Below are positions 1-8,497 of a stretch of DNA of 64,000 nucleotides, piece by piece (the stretch's first letter is position 1; each line of letters opens with the position of its first letter). The notes beneath the pieces are model-generated. The model made no database searches and had not been told where the DNA came from. It saw nothing but the letters and a program-made list of their open reading frames with translations. Source of the DNA: Agromyces albus (GTDB lineage: Bacteria > Actinomycetota > Actinomycetes > Actinomycetales > Microbacteriaceae); the NCBI RefSeq assembly GCF_030815405.1, contig NZ_JAUSWX010000001.1:2170001-2234000 (forward strand), given 5' to 3'. A program made the translations under genes and the position numbers.

Positions 1-428
1 ACGTCGTTCGCGATCGTGTAGCCGAAGACGAATGCGTGGGCGTCTTCTTCGGCGACGTTCTTCGCGATGCGGCCGATGACGACCGCGAGCTCGCCCTCGT
101 GATCGACCTGCTTGCTCTGCCGGGGCAGCGCGATCGTGTCGTCGGGGCCGATGACCGAGGTGTTCGGCTTCAGGAAGAGCAGCGGCTCGGAGGGGGCGTC
201 GCCGCCCATCTCGGCCGCGTGGTCGCGGTAGTTCTTGCCGACCGCGACGATCTTCGAACGCGGGATCACGGGCGCGAGCAGCTTCGCGTCGGCGAGCCGC
301 ACGCGCTCGCCCGTGGTCTCGAACCCGGCGAACATCGGGTCGGCCTTCAGCACGACGAGCTCGTCCTCCTCTTCATCGACGACGCCGAATGCGATGGAAT
401 CGCCGTGACTGAATCGCGCGAGCTTCAT
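1..428 (-). CDS. Fumarylacetoacetate hydrolase (FAH) family protein, 3' end outside the window
   Basis: Only the N-terminal 142 codons are present; the gene runs off the left edge. The reading begins MKLARFSHGDSIAFG and contains the FAH-family hallmark KIVAVGKNYRDHAAEM followed by FLKP and HEGELAVVIGR, where the acidic residues of the last motif bind the divalent metal. Members act on 2-oxo acids (acylpyruvate hydrolysis, 2-hydroxypenta-2,4-dienoate hydration or oxaloacetate decarboxylation); the substrate cannot be told from this part. The start lies 4 bp after the stop of the upstream acetyltransferase gene, so the two are very likely cotranscribed with leuB and ilvE. Confidence 0.85.
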   Translation of the reverse strand, partial: MKLARFSHGDSIAFGVVDEEEDELVVLKADPMFAGFETTGERVRLADAKLLAPVIPRSKIVAVGKNYRDHAAEMGGDAPSEPLLFLKPNTSVIGPDDTIALPRQSKQVDHEGELAVVIGRIAKNVAEEDAHAFVFGYTIAND

Positions 429-432
429 GCGT

Positions 433-864
433 TCAGCCTAGCGGCGAGGCATTCGCGATCAGTCGCTTGCCGAGGCTCGCGACTTCGTCGACCTGATAGC
501 CGAGACGGCGATAGAACTCGATCACGCCTGCGTTCGTCGAACGCACCTGGAGGTTGAGCTTCGGGCACCCGAGCTCGGTGAGCAACCGCTCTGCCTCCTC
601 CATGAGTCGGGCACCGAGTCGTTCGCCGCGCCGCGATTCGTCGACCGCGAGGTAGTTCACCCAGCCGCGATGGCCGTCGTACCCGACCATCGCCGTCGCG
701 ATGACGACGCCGCCCGACTCCCCCACGAGGAAGAGCTCGGGCTGCACGGCGAGCTTGCGCTCGATGTCGCGATACGGGTCGTTCCATGGCACGACGAGGC
801 CCGCGGCGCACCACAGCTCGACGACGGCTTCGGTGTCGGCCCGATCGAACGCGCGGATGCGCAT
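433..864 (-). CDS. ypeA: GNAT-family N-acetyltransferase, YpeA-like
   Basis: This 143-residue protein starts MRIRAFDRAD and matches the enterobacterial YpeA plan along its length: PWNDPYRDIERKL at about 27-38, MVGYDGHRG at 59-67, the acetyl-CoA loop RRGERLGARL at 78-87, then GCPKLNLQVRSTN and the terminal YRRLGYQ...SLGKRLI. The natural substrate of this subfamily is not established. The reading frame stays open upstream for another 80 codons over the end of ilvE, but the family match begins only at the ATG at 864. It sits 23 bp after ilvE and 4 bp before the FAH gene, consistent with one operon. Confidence 0.88.
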   Translation of the reverse strand: MRIRAFDRADTEAVVELWCAAGLVVPWNDPYRDIERKLAVQPELFLVGESGGVVIATAMVGYDGHRGWVNYLAVDESRRGERLGARLMEEAERLLTELGCPKLNLQVRSTNAGVIEFYRRLGYQVDEVASLGKRLIANASPLG

Positions 865-887
865 GCCGGTCGGCGAGACCGCCGCGG

Positions 888-2003
888 TCACGCGTCGAGG
901 CGGGTCAACCACCCGTGGCGGTCTTCGACCCGTCCGTACTGGATGCCCGTGAGCTCTTCGCGCAGCGACAGCGCGAGCTCGCTCGACGCGGCCCCCGAGT
1001 GCACGATCTCGAAGTCGTCGGCGAGGAGTCGCCCGATCGGCACGACGACGGCGGCCGTGCCGCACGCGAAGGCGCCGACGATGTCGCCGGATGCCGCGCC
1101 CTCGCGCCACTCCGTCATGGTGACGCGGCGACGCTCGACGGCGTGCCCGCGATCGGCCGCGAGCTGCAGCACGGAGTCGCGCGTGATGCCCTCGAGGATC
1201 GAGTCGGACTCGGGGGTGACCAGGGTGCCGTCACGCTGCACGAACACGATGTTCATGCCGCCGAGTTCCTCGATGTACCCGTCGTTGTCGAGGAAGAGCA
1301 CCTGCTGGCAGCCTTTCGCGGATGCCTCGGCCTGGGGCAGCAGGCTCGAGGCGTAGTTGCCGCCGGTCTTCGCCGCTCCCGTGCCGCCCTTGCCGGCGCG
1401 CGCGTAGTCGGTCGACAGCCAGATGCTCACGGGCTGCACGCCGCCCGGGAAGTATGCCGCGGCCGGGCTCGCGATGACGTAGTAGCCGACCTTCTTCGCG
1501 GGACGCACGCCGAGGAACGCCTCTTTCGCGAACATGAACGGCCGCAGGTAGAGGCTCGTCTCGAGCGCACTCGGCACCCACGCGGCGTCGACGCCGATCA
1601 GCTGCTTGAGCGACTCGAGGAAGATCTCGCTCGGCAGCTCGGGCAGCGCCATGCGGCGTGCCGAGCGCTGCATGCGCGCGGCGTTCTCGTACGGGCGGAA
1701 GGTCCAGACCGAGCCGTCGGCATGGCGGTAGGCCTTCATGCCCTCGAAGATCTCCTGCGCGTAGTGGAAGACGGCGGCCGCGGGGTCGAGCTGGATGGGG
1801 CCGTAGGGCTGCACCCGGGGGCGGTGCCAGCCGCCCTTCTCCGACCAGCACAGGTCGATCATGTGGTCGGTGAAGTGGTTGCCGAATCCGGGGTCGGCGA
1901 GGATCACGTCGCGTTCGGCCTCGCTGCGCGAGGACTCGTTGCGGATGACCTGCCAGATAAGACCTGATGCGGAGGGGGCCTGGAGCGGGAGATTGATGGT
2001 CAT
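888..2003 (-). CDS. ilvE: Branched-chain amino acid aminotransferase
   Basis: The 371-residue fold-type IV PLP enzyme catalyses the last step of leucine, isoleucine and valine synthesis by transferring an amino group from glutamate to the 2-oxo acid. Visible motifs are VFHYAQEIFEGMKAYR at about 78-93, SLYLRPFMFA at 150-159, the PLP lysine K212 in GAAKTGGNYA, and LDNDGYIEELGGMNIVFV near 238-255, all typical of the actinobacterial IlvE class. A GAAGGA ribosome binding site lies about 7 bp before the ATG. It follows leuB by 29 bp on the same strand, so leucine and general branched-chain steps are coupled here. Confidence 0.96.
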   Translation of the reverse strand: MTINLPLQAPSASGLIWQVIRNESSRSEAERDVILADPGFGNHFTDHMIDLCWSEKGGWHRPRVQPYGPIQLDPAAAVFHYAQEIFEGMKAYRHADGSVWTFRPYENAARMQRSARRMALPELPSEIFLESLKQLIGVDAAWVPSALETSLYLRPFMFAKEAFLGVRPAKKVGYYVIASPAAAYFPGGVQPVSIWLSTDYARAGKGGTGAAKTGGNYASSLLPQAEASAKGCQQVLFLDNDGYIEELGGMNIVFVQRDGTLVTPESDSILEGITRDSVLQLAADRGHAVERRRVTMTEWREGAASGDIVGAFACGTAAVVVPIGRLLADDFEIVHSGAASSELALSLREELTGIQYGRVEDRHGWLTRLDA

Positions 2004-2032
2004 GGTGTCTTCCTTCGAGTACTCGGAATCTT

Positions 2033-3091
2033 CTACAGTGCGCCGAGGCGGGCGACGACGGCGTCGCCGACTTCGGAGGTCGAGCGTTTCGCGTCGCCGC
2101 GTTCGGCGATGTCGGCGGCGACCGCCCTCGTGACCCGCTGAGCCTGCTCCGTGAGGCCGAGGTGCTCGAGGAGCAGCGCGACGGAGAGGATCGCGGCTGT
2201 GGGGTCGGCGATGCCCTTCCCGGCGATGTCGGGTGCGGAACCGTGAACCGGCTCGAACATGCTGGGGAACCGGCCGTCGGGGTTGATGTTGCCCGAGGCT
2301 GCGAGGCCGATGCCGCCGCTGATTGCGCCGGCCAGATCGGTGAGAATGTCGCCGAAGAGGTTGTCCGTGACGATGACATCGAATCTAGCAGGATCCGTGA
2401 CGAGGAAGATCGTCGCCGCATCGACGTGCAGGTAGTCGACGGCGACGTCGGGGAACTCGATTGCGACGGCATCGACGGTGCGCTTCCAGAGGGAGCCGGC
2501 GAAGACGAGCACGTTCGTCTTGTGCACGAGCGTGAGTCGCTTGCGAGGGCGAGCGGATGCCGCAGCGAACGCGTAGCGCACGACGCGCTCCACCCCGTAG
2601 CCGGTGTTCACCGACACCTCGTTCGCGACCTCGTGCGGCGTGCCGACGCGGATCGCCCCGCCGTTGCCGACATACGGCCCCTCAGTGCCCTCACGGACGA
2701 CGAGGAAGTCGACGTCGCCCGGAGCGGCGAGCGGGCTCGTGACGCCCGGGTACAGCACCGTCGGACGCAGGTTGACGTAGTGGTCGAGCTCGAATCGGAG
2801 CTTGAGCAGGAGTCCACGCTCGATGTTCGCGCCGAGGAGTCGCGGATCGCCGGGGGCACCGCCGACGGCGCCGAGCAGGATCGCGTCGTGACCGGCGATC
2901 GCGGCGAGGTCGTCGTCGGTCATCACGTCGCCGGTCTCGAGGTAGCGGGAAGCGCCGAGCGAGAACTCCGTCTGCTCGAACGAGACCTCGCCACCGTCGG
3001 TGACGGCCGCGAGGGCCTTCAGCGCCTCGCCGACGACCTCGGGTCCGATCCCATCACCGGGAATGACCGCGAGCCTGACCGTGCCTACCAT
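2033..3091 (-). CDS. leuB: 3-isopropylmalate dehydrogenase
   Basis: The protein (352 residues) oxidatively decarboxylates 3-isopropylmalate with NAD in leucine synthesis. It shows the family signatures [12 protein letters not shown] near the N terminus, [13 protein letters not shown] for substrate binding, VHKTNVL, the metal-binding [14 protein letters not shown], and [18 protein letters not shown] for the nucleotide. The frame extends 21 codons further upstream, but the ATG at 3091 has an AAGGAG ribosome binding site five bases ahead and matches the family N terminus, so it is preferred. It heads a leftward run with ilvE, the YpeA-like gene and the FAH gene. Confidence 0.96.
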   Translation of the reverse strand: MVGTVRLAVIPGDGIGPEVVGEALKALAAVTDGGEVSFEQTEFSLGASRYLETGDVMTDDDLAAIAGHDAILLGAVGGAPGDPRLLGANIERGLLLKLRFELDHYVNLRPTVLYPGVTSPLAAPGDVDFLVVREGTEGPYVGNGGAIRVGTPHEVANEVSVNTGYGVERVVRYAFAAASARPRKRLTLVHKTNVLVFAGSLWKRTVDAVAIEFPDVAVDYLHVDAATIFLVTDPARFDVIVTDNLFGDILTDLAGAISGGIGLAASGNINPDGRFPSMFEPVHGSAPDIAGKGIADPTAAILSVALLLEHLGLTEQAQRVTRAVAADIAERGDAKRSTSEVGDAVVARLGAL

Positions 3092-3229
3092 GAATTCTCC
3101 TTCGTGCGCCAGCCCTCCCAGCGTACTGTCCACGCGTGCGACCGATCGATACACTCGGCCTCAGGAAGAGGTATCCGCCTCATCGAAACGCGGCCTGCAT
3201 GGCCGCCGGAGAGAAAGCAGGAACCACCC

Positions 3230-3493
3230 ATGAGTCTCGGTCTCGGAATCGTGCTCTTCGTGATCGGCGCGATCCTCGCGTTCGCGCTCAACCTCACCGT
3301 CGACTGGATCGATCTCCAATTGGTCGGCTACATCCTGATGATCGCCGGAGTGATCGTGGTCATCCTCGGCATCATCCTGCTCGCCCGTCGTCGTCGTTCC
3401 GTGGCGACCTCCCACACGAGCGTCGACCCCGCTACGGGTGACCGCGCGACGCGCGCCGAACACTCGACTCCCGAGGACCCCACCGTTCTCTGA
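3230..3493 (+). CDS. Small two-helix membrane protein, DUF6458-like
   Basis: This 87-residue protein has two predicted membrane helices (about 3-21 and 32-52) joined by a short loop with VDWIDLQLVGYILM, followed by an arginine patch RRRR and a polar, disordered tail. The pattern resembles the small actinobacterial DUF6458 family, which has no known function. An AGCAGGA ribosome binding site precedes the ATG. It diverges from leuB across a 138-bp intergenic space and ends at a hairpin shared with the convergent MFS gene. Confidence 0.75.
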   Translation: MSLGLGIVLFVIGAILAFALNLTVDWIDLQLVGYILMIAGVIVVILGIILLARRRRSVATSHTSVDPATGDRATRAEHSTPEDPTVL

Positions 3494-3505
3494 GCAGTCC
3501 TGAGT

Positions 3506-3551
3506 CGAACGGCCGTCCCGGCACTCCCTGAGAGCTGAGGGCGGCCGTTCG
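3506..3551. terminator. Bidirectional hairpin between convergent genes
   Basis: A perfect 10-bp inverted repeat (CGAACGGCCG at 3506-3515, CGGCCGTTCG at 3542-3551) lies between the stops of the DUF6458-like gene and the convergent MFS gene. There is no clear T-run, so termination efficiency is uncertain. Confidence 0.55.
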
Positions 3552-3570
3552 CTGCTGTCACCGGGGCGCT

Positions 3571-5175
3571 TCAGTCGGCGTCGGATGCACCTGGGTTCTT
3601 GAGCGCCACCGCGGCGACGATCGCGGCTGCGATCATGAGCGCCACGCCGATGAGCGAGGTCACCACGACGCCGCCGTCGAAGGCATGGGCCGCGGATGCC
3701 GCGAGCTCGGCGCCGACCGCGGCGGGGATCCCCTCGGCCACGGTCACGGCACCCGCGAGCGTCTCTCGCGCGGCATCCGCCTGCTCGCCGGTGAGCACCG
3801 CAGGCAGCTCGATCCCCGCCCGGAAGTGCGCGGCGAGGATGCTGCCGAGCAGGGCCGTGCCGAGCACCGCACCGAGTTCGTACGCCGTCTCGGACACGGC
3901 GGAGGCGGCACCCGCCTTCGTCGGCGGCGCGCTCGAGAGGATCAGCTCGTTCGAGACGGTCTCGGCGGAGCCGATGCCGACACCGAGCAGCATGAAGGCG
4001 ATGACGATCGGCGCGATCGAGTGGGCGCTCGAATCGGCGCTCGTGAAGAGAGCGATCACGAGATATCCCGCCGCGGAGAGCACGAGTGCGATCGGCACCA
4101 GCACCCGCGGCCTGACCCGGCGAGCGATGGGCACGACGACCAGGCCCGCGATGATCATCGCGATGAGGCCCGGCAGGAGGGCGAGTCCGGCCGCGACCGG
4201 CGTGAGCCCCGCGATGAGTTGCAGGTGCTGCGACACGAAGTACAGGAACCCGACGAGCGCGATCACGCTGAAGAGGTTCACGAGCACCGCGCCGCCGAAC
4301 GACCCCTGCCGGAAGAGCCGCACGTCGAGCATCGGCGAATCGCTGCGCAGCTGCCGCCGCACGAACCACGCCGCGCAGGCGAGGCCGATCACGATCGCCG
4401 GCACGCCGAAGCCGCCGATTCCCTCGGTCGCGAGCGACTTGATGCCGTAGACGACCGGCCCCATCGCCGCGAGCGAGAGCACGGTGCTGACGACGTCGAT
4501 GCGGCCGGGAGCGGGGTCGCGGCTCTCGGGGATCAGCAGGGGCACGAGCACCAGCAGGGGCACGAGCACCGGCACGGCGAGGAGGAACACCGAGCCCCAC
4601 GCGAAGTGCTCGAGCAGGATGCCGCCGACGAGTGGCCCGAGCGCGCTGCCCGCCGCGAATCCCGACGCCCAGATCGCGATCGCGAGCCGCCGCTGTTCGC
4701 GATCGGTGAAGACCGCCCGCAGCAGCGAGAGCGTCGACGGCATGAGCATCGCGCCGAAGAAGCCGAGCGCGGCACGGGCCGCGATGAGCGCCTCAGCGGT
4801 CGGTGCGAACGCGGCGACGATCGACACGAGCGCGAACCCCGTCGAGCCGATGAGGAGCAGTCGGCGCCGTCCGAAGCGATCGCCGGTGCTGCCCATCGCG
4901 ACGAGGAGGCCGGCGAGCACGAGCGGATACGCGTCGATGATCCAGAGCTGCTGTGCAGCAGTCGGGGCGAGATCGCGCGCGATGGCGGGCAGCGCGAAGC
5001 TCAGCACGGTGTTGTCGACCGACACGAGCAGTACGGGCAGCATGAGCACGGCGAGCGCGGCCCACGCGCGCCGCGGTGCTCGCGGTGCCACGGTCGTGGG
5101 CGTGGGGGCCGTCGCGGCGGCGGGCCTCGTCGGCGTCTCGACTGTGCCGGTGTCAGTGCTTGTCGTGTTGATCAT
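3571..5175 (-). CDS. MFS drug exporter, DHA2 (14-helix) family
   Basis: The 534-residue protein is hydrophobic throughout after a 40-residue Thr/Pro/Ala-rich cytoplasmic leader. It has the DHA2 signatures LLVSVDNTVLSFALPAIARDL in helix 1, LWIIDAYPL in helix 2, GSTGDRFGRRRLLLIG (motif A) and LGPLVGGILLEHFAW (motif C), and the length fits a 14-helix proton-coupled multidrug exporter of the QacA/SmvA/LfrA type. The divergent TetR gene and the palindrome 13 bp ahead of the start imply ligand-induced expression. On the minus strand a TATAGT box inside the operator lies 12 bases before the ATG, giving a very short leader. Confidence 0.9.
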   Translation of the reverse strand: MINTTSTDTGTVETPTRPAAATAPTPTTVAPRAPRRAWAALAVLMLPVLLVSVDNTVLSFALPAIARDLAPTAAQQLWIIDAYPLVLAGLLVAMGSTGDRFGRRRLLLIGSTGFALVSIVAAFAPTAEALIAARAALGFFGAMLMPSTLSLLRAVFTDREQRRLAIAIWASGFAAGSALGPLVGGILLEHFAWGSVFLLAVPVLVPLLVLVPLLIPESRDPAPGRIDVVSTVLSLAAMGPVVYGIKSLATEGIGGFGVPAIVIGLACAAWFVRRQLRSDSPMLDVRLFRQGSFGGAVLVNLFSVIALVGFLYFVSQHLQLIAGLTPVAAGLALLPGLIAMIIAGLVVVPIARRVRPRVLVPIALVLSAAGYLVIALFTSADSSAHSIAPIVIAFMLLGVGIGSAETVSNELILSSAPPTKAGAASAVSETAYELGAVLGTALLGSILAAHFRAGIELPAVLTGEQADAARETLAGAVTVAEGIPAAVGAELAASAAHAFDGGVVVTSLIGVALMIAAAIVAAVALKNPGASDAD

Positions 5176-5187
5176 TCCGAATCCATT

Positions 5188-5211
5188 ACTATACCGTCCA
5201 GCCGGTATAGT
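5188..5211. promoter_or_regulatory. Palindromic operator between the MFS exporter and TetR genes
   Basis: An inverted repeat with 9-bp arms, ACTATACCG at 5188-5196 and CGGTATAGT at 5203-5211, separated by 6 bp, lies in the 77-bp divergent intergenic region. Its left arm supplies the TATAGT -10 box of the exporter on the minus strand, so a bound repressor would block that promoter and could also touch the tetR promoter, whose TACGAT box is at 5240-5245. Assignment to the adjacent TetR protein is inferred from position. Confidence 0.75.
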
Positions 5212-5252
5212 ATCAGAACCATGGAACGATATCGCTCGCTACGATCGAGCAC

Positions 5253-5825
5253 ATGAGCCGACCCCCTGCCGCCCGTGACGCCGTGCTCGATGCGTTCGAG
5301 CGCATCCTGATCGATGGCGGCGAGCGAGCCGCGACCCTCGACGCCACGGCCCGCGCAGCCGGCGTGTCGAAGGGCGGGCTGCTCTACCACTTCTCGTCGC
5401 GCGAAGCGCTTGTCGACGCGGTGCTCGCGCGCTTCCGCGAGCTCGTCGATACCGACATCGAGCAGCTCGAGCGCGCCCCTGAGGGCGCCGTCGCCCATTA
5501 CGTGCGCAGTGCCGTCGCCGTCGGCCATCCGCTCGACCGCGCCGGCGTCGCGGCGGCGCGACTCGCCCAAGCGGGCAGCGCACCCGCCGTCCGCGTGATC
5601 AGGGCGGTGCGCCAGCGCTGGCTCGGCGCCGTGCGCCGCCACGTCTCCGACCCCACGGTCGCCCTCGCGATCACCCTCATCGGCGACGGGCTCTACTACG
5701 ACTCCGCGTTGCACGGCGACGACGCCGAGACCGGCGTCGACGCGCCCCGCGCGGCGGAGATGGACTCGCTCATCGCGCTGCTCGAGCGGCTCGCCGCCGA
5801 GCCGCCCCGGGCGCCTACTCCGTGA
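5253..5825 (+). CDS. TetR-family transcriptional regulator of the adjacent exporter
   Basis: This 190-residue protein has a typical TetR helix-turn-helix at about 8-55 (ILIDGGERAATLDATARAAG then VSKGGLLYHFSSREAL) and an all-helical ligand domain after it. It is divergent from the DHA2 exporter with the palindromic operator between them, the standard layout for a self-regulated drug-efflux pair. A TACGAT box ends seven bases before the ATG, so the transcript is probably leaderless or nearly so. The 3' end overlaps that of convergent serA by 11 bp. Confidence 0.88.
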   Translation: MSRPPAARDAVLDAFERILIDGGERAATLDATARAAGVSKGGLLYHFSSREALVDAVLARFRELVDTDIEQLERAPEGAVAHYVRSAVAVGHPLDRAGVAAARLAQAGSAPAVRVIRAVRQRWLGAVRRHVSDPTVALAITLIGDGLYYDSALHGDDAETGVDAPRAAEMDSLIALLERLAAEPPRAPTP

Positions 5826-7404
5826 TGTCGATCTCGACGAGCACGTCGGCCTCGATGGCCTCGCGCACTCGCTCGAGCACCTCGGTGGGCACCGGCGAGT
5901 CGACGGTGAGCACGCTGAGCGCCTCGCCGCCCGCCTCACGCCGCGCGATCTGCATGCCGGCGATGTTGATGCCGGCGTCGCCGAACTCGCGGCCGTAGAT
6001 CGCCACGATGCCGGGACGATCGGTGTACTCCATGATGATGTGCGTCGACGCGATCGGCACCTCGATCTCGTACCCGTTCACGCCCACGAGCTTCTCGATC
6101 TGCTTCGTGCCGGTGAGGGTGCCCGACACCGAGAGCTGACGGCCGTCGGCGAGCGCGCCCGCGATCGTGATGACGTTGCGGTACTCGGGCGACTCCGCCT
6201 CGGTGATCAGGCGAACCGAGACGCCGCGTTGCTCAGCGAGCAACGGTGCATTCACATACGAAACCGTCTCACTCACGATCTTCGTGAAAATGCCCTTGAG
6301 GGCCGCGAGCTTGAAGACGCTGACGTCGTAGTCGACGAGCTCACCGCGCACCTCGACGTCGACGCTCGTGAGCGCGGCATCCGCAAGTCCGGCGAAGAGC
6401 TGGCCGAGCTTCTCGACGAGCGGGATGCCGGGACGCACGTAGGGATCGATGACGCCGCCGGCGACGTTCACCGCATCGGGCACCAGCTCGCCGGCGAGCG
6501 CCAGGCGCACCGACTTCGCGACCGACACGCCCGCCTTCTCCTGCGCCTCGTCGGTCGAGGCGCCGAGGTGCGGCGTGACGATGACGTTCGGCAGCGACAG
6601 CAGCGGCGACTCGCGCGGCGGCTCCGAGACGAAGACGTCGAGGCCGGCGCCGGCGATGCGGCGAGCGACGAGCGCCTCGTAGAGCGCGTCTTCATCGATG
6701 AGCCCGCCACGGGCGACGTTCACGAGGAACGCCGTGGGCTTCATCCGCTCGAACTGCTCAGTGCTGATCATGCCCGTGGTCTCGGGCGTCTTCGGCATGT
6801 GGATCGTGATGAAGTCGCTGCGCTCGAGGAGCTCGTCGAGGCTCACGGTCTGCACCCCGAGCTGCTGGGCTCGCGCGGCCGTGATGTAGGGGTCGTAGGC
6901 GATGACCTCTGTGCCGAACGCCTGGAGGCGGGCGGCGATGAGGGCGCCGATGCGACCGAGGCCGATGATGCCGATGGTCTTCTCGTAGAGCTCGACGCCC
7001 GTGTAGTGCGAGCGCTTCCACTCGCCCTGGGCGAGCGCCGCGTGCGCCGCCGGAATGTGGCGGGCGAGGCTCAGGATGTGTCCGACAGTGAGCTCGGCGG
7101 CGGAGATGATGTTCGACGTCGGCGCGTTCACGACCATGACGCCGGCCGTCGTGGCCGCCTTGATGTCGACGTTGTCGAGCCCGACGCCCGCACGCGCGAT
7201 GACCTTGAGCCTCGGTGCGGCGGCGATCGCCTCGGCGTCGACCTTCGTCGCGGAACGCACGAGGATCGCATTCGCGTCGGAGAGCGCCGCGAGCAGCGCT
7301 GGACGATCGGTGCCGTCGACGTTGCGAACGTCGAAGTCGGGCCCGAGCGCATCGACGGTGGCGGGTGAGAGTTCTTCTGCGATCAGCACGACCGGCTTTG
7401 ACAC
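5815..7404 (-). CDS. serA: D-3-phosphoglycerate dehydrogenase, long form with ACT domain
   Basis: This NAD-dependent enzyme performs the first committed step of serine synthesis. The 529 residues fit the long actinobacterial type: split substrate domain, Rossmann fold with GIIGLGRIG at about 145-153, catalytic arginine in VNVARGGLIDEDAL, HLGASTDEAQ with the catalytic His, an intervening ASB domain from about 320, and a C-terminal ACT domain (GINIAGMQIARREAGG) for serine feedback. The GTG at 7404 gives VSKPVVLIAEELS and is preceded by AAAGGA; the 19 extra codons upstream have no family support. Confidence 0.96.
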   Translation of the reverse strand: MSKPVVLIAEELSPATVDALGPDFDVRNVDGTDRPALLAALSDANAILVRSATKVDAEAIAAAPRLKVIARAGVGLDNVDIKAATTAGVMVVNAPTSNIISAAELTVGHILSLARHIPAAHAALAQGEWKRSHYTGVELYEKTIGIIGLGRIGALIAARLQAFGTEVIAYDPYITAARAQQLGVQTVSLDELLERSDFITIHMPKTPETTGMISTEQFERMKPTAFLVNVARGGLIDEDALYEALVARRIAGAGLDVFVSEPPRESPLLSLPNVIVTPHLGASTDEAQEKAGVSVAKSVRLALAGELVPDAVNVAGGVIDPYVRPGIPLVEKLGQLFAGLADAALTSVDVEVRGELVDYDVSVFKLAALKGIFTKIVSETVSYVNAPLLAEQRGVSVRLITEAESPEYRNVITIAGALADGRQLSVSGTLTGTKQIEKLVGVNGYEIEVPIASTHIIMEYTDRPGIVAIYGREFGDAGINIAGMQIARREAGGEALSVLTVDSPVPTEVLERVREAIEADVLVEIDITE

Positions 7405-7479
7405 GACGAATCGATTCCTTTGGCCAGAGGGGGATGACGAGCGTCGCAATCGCTGACGCAATCACGTGAAACTCTAGCC

Positions 7480-7497
7480 GAGCCCGCCGGAGGGCTC
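7480..7497. terminator. Possible short terminator hairpin
   Basis: GAGCCC (7480-7485) and GGGCTC (7492-7497) form a short hairpin in the 148-bp space downstream of the leftward small membrane protein pair and upstream of serA. It lacks a T-run and the arms are short. Confidence 0.3.
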
Positions 7498-7552
7498 CGA
7501 CTTCGTGACGGCGGGAGACACCGCCGGCCGCGGCGATGAGGCGGCACGAGGG

Positions 7553-7957
7553 TCAGGCGAGCGGCACCCAGCGGGTGAATGCGGCGATGATGTCCATGCT
7601 GAGCGCGGCCGACACACCGAGTCCGACCGCGTAGAACGCGATCTGCACGATCGGGCCGCGACGCCGACCGAACGCGAACGCGGCCGCGAACAGGGCGAGC
7701 GGAAGCACGATGGCGAGCACGAGCAGGAACCAGCCGAAGCCGTTGATGCCGGCCTCGAGGTGAGCGGCGAGCGTCGACATGCCGATGAGGTTGCCGAGCG
7801 CCTCCCACACGTCGTAGGCGTAGAAGAGGCCGAAGAGCACGGCGAGCGTGACGGCGAGCCAGAGCGGCGTGCCGGACACCCGCGACCGGGTCGTCGACGC
7901 GTCGTCGACGCCGGTGGGCTCGCGACGCACCGGCTCCTCCCCTGCTCCGGCGCTCAT
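7553..7957 (-). CDS. Uncharacterised membrane protein
   Basis: I do not recognise a family for this 134-residue protein. After about 30 polar residues it has roughly three membrane segments: LWLAVTLAVLFGLFYAYDVW, FLLVLAIVLPLALFAAAFAF and VQIAFYAVGLGVSAALSMDII. The ATG at 7957 overlaps the TGA of the upstream gene in the ATGA arrangement, which fixes the start and implies translational coupling. It may be a partner of the upstream membrane protein. Confidence 0.75.
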   Translation of the reverse strand: MSAGAGEEPVRREPTGVDDASTTRSRVSGTPLWLAVTLAVLFGLFYAYDVWEALGNLIGMSTLAAHLEAGINGFGWFLLVLAIVLPLALFAAAFAFGRRRGPIVQIAFYAVGLGVSAALSMDIIAAFTRWVPLA

Positions 7958-8442
7958 GCGGTGACCCCGGTTCCGAGCAGGAACGGCAGCGGCACGAGCA
8001 CGATCGCTCCGGCGACGAGCCAGAGGATCCTCACCCGGGAGCGCCCCTGCGACAGCCAGAGCGTGATCCCGAACCACAGGGGAACCGCGAGCACCGCCAG
8101 CCAGCCGCCGAGCCCGAACATGAACTGTGCCACGGGATCGACCGAGCCGGTCGAGAGCCGCGTGGCCACGATGATCCAGCCGACGGCGTACAGCAGGTAC
8201 ACGCCGCCGAGCACCCCGAGCACGACGAGTTCGACCGATCCGGTCGGCGAAGCGGCATCCGCTCGGTCTGTCGATGACGTCGTCGAGGAGCCGGATGCCG
8301 CTGCGCTGGCGTCGCCGTCAAATGAGGGTGCGTTCGGTTCAGTGGGAGCCGCGGGACTGCCGATCGTCTTCCAGCCCGGAGCGAGCGTCGGATCGTCGTC
8401 GCCCTCCCACCGAAGGGCGTCGTCGTCGGAGTCGCGGGTCAT
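7954..8442 (-). CDS. Uncharacterised membrane protein with acidic N terminus
   Basis: The 162-residue protein opens with MTRDSDDDALRWEGDDDPT and about 65 polar, Ser/Thr/Asp-rich residues, then three membrane helices (VELVVLGVLGGVYLLYAVGWI, GWLAVLAVPLWFGITLWL and ILWLVAGAIVLVPLPFLL). Its stop overlaps the start of the next membrane protein gene by 4 bp. No function can be assigned; similar paired small membrane proteins occur in actinobacteria. It is the first pair met when leaving serA towards the accessory block. Confidence 0.75.
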   Translation of the reverse strand: MTRDSDDDALRWEGDDDPTLAPGWKTIGSPAAPTEPNAPSFDGDASAAASGSSTTSSTDRADAASPTGSVELVVLGVLGGVYLLYAVGWIIVATRLSTGSVDPVAQFMFGLGGWLAVLAVPLWFGITLWLSQGRSRVRILWLVAGAIVLVPLPFLLGTGVTA

Positions 8443-8497
8443 GTCCTCAGCCTAGCGATCACGACGACGACGCACTGGGCGGCGATTCCGTGAGGGC

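Noticed and set aside
3685..5256. 523-codon plus-strand frame opposite the MFS exporter
   Set aside because: Charged low-complexity product lying entirely antisense to a recognised transporter.
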